Below the pieces are notes generated by a model. That model worked only from the letters and a program-made list of their open reading frames with translations, had not been told where the DNA came from and did no database searches. A DNA stretch of 33,902 bases, taken from positions 1 through 33,902 of the forward strand of contig SSGT01000021.1 of assembly GCA_008017065.1 (NCBI GenBank). The letters run 5' to 3'. Below, piece by piece: positions 31,671-33,902 of this stretch (positions within the stretch are counted from its first letter, which is position 1; the number at the start of each line of letters is the position of its first letter). The position numbers and the translations under genes are program-made. Origin of the DNA: Crocinitomicaceae bacterium (lineage in GTDB: Bacteria > Bacteroidota > Bacteroidia > Flavobacteriales_D > Crocinitomicaceae).

Positions 31671-32354
31671 ATGAACTCAATATTAATCATAGATGACGAA
31701 GAAGATATTTTAGAAATTCTAAAATACAACTTGTTAAAAGAAGGCTTCGAAGTCGCTGTCGCAAACAATGGTTTGGATGGAATTGAAATTGCAAAAACGT
31801 TCAAACCTGATTTGATCATTCTAGACGTGATGATGCCTCAAATGGACGGCATCGAAGTATGTGAAGTGCTCCGGAAAATGCCTGGATTCGAAACCACACT
31901 CATTTGCTTTTTGACCGCTCGAGGTGAGGACTACAGTCAAATTGCAGGATTAGACGCTGGAGCGGATGACTACATTTCGAAGCCTGTAAAGCCACGTGTA
32001 TTGGTTAGTAGAATTAACGCAATGCTACGCAGAAAATCAAATCCAGAACATTCCAAAGAAGAAATCCCTTCCAACGAAGAATTGATCATCAACCGCGAAA
32101 AATACCTTGTATATAAAAGCGGTGAGGCCTTGCATCTACCCAAAAAAGAATTTGAATTGCTCGCATTGCTTGCCTCTCGACCCGACATTGTGTTTGAGCG
32201 GGAACAGATCTTGGAAAAAGTATGGGGCTCAGATATCGTTGTAGGAGATCGAACGATTGATGTACATGTACGCAAACTACGTGAAAAAATTGGCGATAAA
32301 TACATCAAGACCGTAAAAGGAATTGGCTATAAATTTGAATCCTCTCCCAAATAG
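31671..32354 (+). CDS. OmpR/PhoB-type response regulator
   Basis: 227 aa. The receiver domain has acidic pocket residues in IIDDEED (5-11), phosphoacceptor Asp53 in LIILDVMMPQMDG, the switch Thr in FLTARGEDYS, and Lys in DDYISKPVKPRVL. The C-terminal winged helix has LPKKEFELLALLASRPDIVFEREQILEKVWG and the DNA-binding VGDRTIDVHVRKLREKIGDKYIKTVKGIGYKF. No histidine kinase gene is adjacent inside the window. The convergent neighbour is an OprO/OprP-type porin, so this is probably a PhoB/PhoP-like phosphate regulator, but the pairing is inferred from position. Confidence 0.95.
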   Translation: MNSILIIDDEEDILEILKYNLLKEGFEVAVANNGLDGIEIAKTFKPDLIILDVMMPQMDGIEVCEVLRKMPGFETTLICFLTARGEDYSQIAGLDAGADDYISKPVKPRVLVSRINAMLRRKSNPEHSKEEIPSNEELIINREKYLVYKSGEALHLPKKEFELLALLASRPDIVFEREQILEKVWGSDIVVGDRTIDVHVRKLREKIGDKYIKTVKGIGYKFESSPK

Positions 32355-32371
32355 AGCGGATTCAAATTTTT
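32331..32371 (+). terminator. Intrinsic terminator that begins inside the response regulator gene
   Basis: Perfect 12-bp arms AAATTTGAATCC (32331-32342) and GGATTCAAATTT (32358-32369) with a 15-base loop, ending in five T (32367-32371). The left arm encodes Lys-Phe-Glu-Ser near the C-terminus and the stop codon lies in the loop. The convergent porin stop is 11 bases further on, so it may also serve the opposite strand, where an A/T-rich tract follows. Confidence 0.8.
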
Positions 32372-32381
32372 ATGATTCAAA

Positions 32382-33644
32382 TTAAATCCCCAACTCGACT
32401 TGAAAAATTGCTCCCAACTGGTTTGCTTGTTTGTCGTTTCTCAAATCTTGCTCCGATTGGTACGTTAAATTCCCTTGCAACTTCACCCGGTGCCCGTAAA
32501 CATATTTGGTAACACCCAAATGGATATGTTGTTGTGCTTTTTTGTTCACATTCAAGAAAATCGGATTATTGTAAATCGATGAAAAAGGCGTTATAAACGC
32601 ATAGCGAACTGCAATTTCATAGTTGTTTTTAAATAAATAACTTGCTTGCGTTAAATTTCCATATCCCACGTAGCTACTTTTCGTTTCGGTTGGATCTGCT
32701 GACAATACAGTGATTGGTTTATTTGATTTTCGAGTACAAAACTCGTTGTAAAACGCGAAGCCTTTGAATTTAAAAACCATATCCACCGAGAGATTCTGCA
32801 GGTCTGCAAACTCATACAAGTCATTCCCTAATTGTCCCGCCTCCCGTTGTGCTCTCGAATTAAAATTGTACGTTCCAGCAAGCGACAACTTCGGTTTAGG
32901 CTCCCGAGCCAAATCTCCTTCAATGTAATCGTTGTTGTTGGTAAATCTTCCAAAAGGCAACAATTCAATTCGACCCGTGTAAGATAATCCTTTATCCGAT
33001 CGGTTGGTATTTCTTCCTTCTCCGGAAGTGATTGCACCTTTCAATGAATAGTATGGTTTATCAAAACTAGCATGAAAACCAAAGTCACGATCCAATGTAA
33101 ATGTTGCATTGACGATCGAACGATCTGCAAACTGTAAATCTCCCGATGATACCACACGTTGTCTGTTGCCAGGCAACTTCGTTTGACCAATACTCACTTT
33201 CAACGCTTTAGTAAATTGATAACTTATCGTTGCGTCCCGCACCGCGTTTGGACTCGAATTTATACTATCATTTTGTGTTCCATCCCAGTCCATGTCGCCT
33301 CGAGAAAACGATAGCTGTACATAATACGTCAATTTCGGTGAATACGCAAAACCTTTCAATTTCATTCGCAATCGGCGCGTTCTAAATTCAAACGTTTCGG
33401 GCGTAAAATCGCTTTCACTCGTCGACTGATACGCCGCACGATTCTGCATCCGAAACTGAAATTGAGTCGAAAACAAACTATCTTTCTGTACAAACTCAAT
33501 ACCGCGATCGTTTTTCATGTATTTTTTAAAAAACTCAGTGGAAGATTTGCGTTTATCAATGGTTTCAGCTTGTTGCTGAGCACACACATTTCCGATTGCA
33601 CAAACCGCTAGCATACTAATTAAAGAGGTTTTCATATTCTTCAT
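32382..33644 (-). CDS. Phosphate-selective porin (OprO/OprP family)
   Basis: 420 aa from ATG 33644; ATG 33635 (MKTSLISML) is an equally good start. The signal peptide ends NVCAQQ. The mature part is an outer membrane barrel with the OprO/P hallmarks: FQFRMQNRAAYQS, TFEFRTRRLRMKLKGFAYSPKLTYYVQLSF, RDATISYQFTKALKVSIGQTKLPGNRQRVVSSGDLQFADRSIVNATF, then DRDFGFHASF. It ends in a terminal strand GAIFQVELGI. These porins take up phosphate or polyphosphate under limitation. It is convergent with a PhoB-like regulator. A PHO-box-like tandem repeat lies about 180 bases upstream and an AT-rich 11-bp-period repeat lies just before the gene. Confidence 0.9.
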   Translation of the reverse strand: MKNMKTSLISMLAVCAIGNVCAQQQAETIDKRKSSTEFFKKYMKNDRGIEFVQKDSLFSTQFQFRMQNRAAYQSTSESDFTPETFEFRTRRLRMKLKGFAYSPKLTYYVQLSFSRGDMDWDGTQNDSINSSPNAVRDATISYQFTKALKVSIGQTKLPGNRQRVVSSGDLQFADRSIVNATFTLDRDFGFHASFDKPYYSLKGAITSGEGRNTNRSDKGLSYTGRIELLPFGRFTNNNDYIEGDLAREPKPKLSLAGTYNFNSRAQREAGQLGNDLYEFADLQNLSVDMVFKFKGFAFYNEFCTRKSNKPITVLSADPTETKSSYVGYGNLTQASYLFKNNYEIAVRYAFITPFSSIYNNPIFLNVNKKAQQHIHLGVTKYVYGHRVKLQGNLTYQSEQDLRNDKQANQLGAIFQVELGI

Positions 33645-33666
33645 TTTGAGAGCGCAAAGTAAATGG

Positions 33667-33685
33667 ATTAATATTGAATTAATAT
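33667..33685 (-). promoter_or_regulatory. AT-rich direct repeat with 11-bp period before the porin gene
   Basis: ATTAATAT occurs at 33667-33674 and 33678-33685, an exact 11-bp spacing that equals one helical turn and the spacing used by PhoB/PhoP-type dimers. It lies 23-41 bases upstream of the porin ATG. The units are so AT-rich and self-complementary (ATTAAT) that chance is a serious alternative. Confidence 0.3.
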
Positions 33686-33824
33686 AAACAACGATGAATG
33701 GTAATATTAACTTAATAGAATAGTAATTTTTAAATATAGTTTTTATTTGTGCTTATGCTCAAATCGTTAGCGTAATTTAACAGCAGTTAAAAATGAAAAA
33801 AAGACATTACATGAATACAAAAGA

Positions 33825-33846
33825 CTTAACATTCCCTTAACATTCA
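33825..33846 (+). promoter_or_regulatory. PHO-box-like tandem repeat
   Basis: CTTAACATTCC (33825-33835) is followed directly by CTTAACATTCA (33836-33846), so TTAACA recurs with 5 bases between units. Bacillus subtilis PhoP boxes are TT(A/C/T)ACA-like hexamers spaced about 5 bases, and E. coli PHO boxes also have an 11-bp period. It lies between the porin and the window edge and could serve the porin or an unseen gene to the right. Confidence 0.5.
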
Positions 33847-33902
33847 ACTGGTGTTCTTACTGCTAAAAATTACAAAAACACAGTAAATCAATCGTTTACA
33901 AA

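Overview
The window looks like a stretch of Bacteroidota chromosome, most likely order Flavobacteriales. I base this on a type IX secretion (T9SS) C-terminal sorting domain, a DUF4494 protein, many Sec and lipoprotein signals, almost no Shine-Dalgarno motifs, and repeated Bacteroidota-type -7 boxes (TAnnTTTG). The genus is not resolved. No tRNA, rRNA, insertion sequence, prophage or CRISPR array was seen.

Layout. 1-326: two copies of a 50-bp repeat, no gene. 327-3789 (+): nitronate monooxygenase-like flavoprotein and two M16 peptidase-family proteins (one with the zinc site, one without), all joined by ATGA stop/start overlaps. 3909-4889 (+): T9SS cargo protein. 5054-6909: PLP-dependent sulfur amino acid lyase (-) divergent from an Lrp/AsnC regulator (+). 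6911-10858 (-): four-gene envelope operon of unknown function; its first gene has its signal peptide out of frame at a 7-base homopolymer. 11125-13652 (-): DUF4494, pdxH and a third zinc-type M16 peptidase. 13653-14248: a 238-bp direct repeat carrying a 3' fragment of the neighbouring DUF983 gene and the same palindromic repeat as at the left edge. 14249-15594: DUF983 (-) and an AraC-type regulator (+). 15557-20556 (-): lipoprotein; then a three-gene unit of secreted PIG-L deacetylase, 41-aa membrane protein and sodium:solute symporter. 20777-22433 (-): YdeI-like protein and a secreted repeat protein. 22682-26294 (+): secreted zinc-type M16 peptidase and a secreted zinc-less M16 partner with an extra C-terminal domain, closed by a strong terminator. 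26448-28238 (+): crotonase-family enzyme and tRNA-dihydrouridine synthase. 28346-30932 (+): rplM-rpsI-[structured leader]-rpsB-tsf, with a strong promoter and terminator. 30933-31670: long gene-free region holding a likely minus-strand small RNA. 31671-33644: PhoB/OmpR-type response regulator (+) convergent with an OprO/OprP-type porin (-), with a PHO-box-like tandem repeat near the right edge.

How the genes fit together. Three themes recur. First, M16 proteolysis: five family members in 26 kb, two of them arranged as active/inactive pairs, one pair without a signal peptide and one pair exported. Second, envelope and secreted proteins of unknown role. Third, a phosphate-response pairing of regulator and porin.

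The best candidates for undescribed biology are the envelope operon with the out-of-frame signal peptide, the minus-strand small RNA, the S2 leader, and the PIG-L/microprotein/symporter unit. All calls come from reading the sequence; no database search was run.
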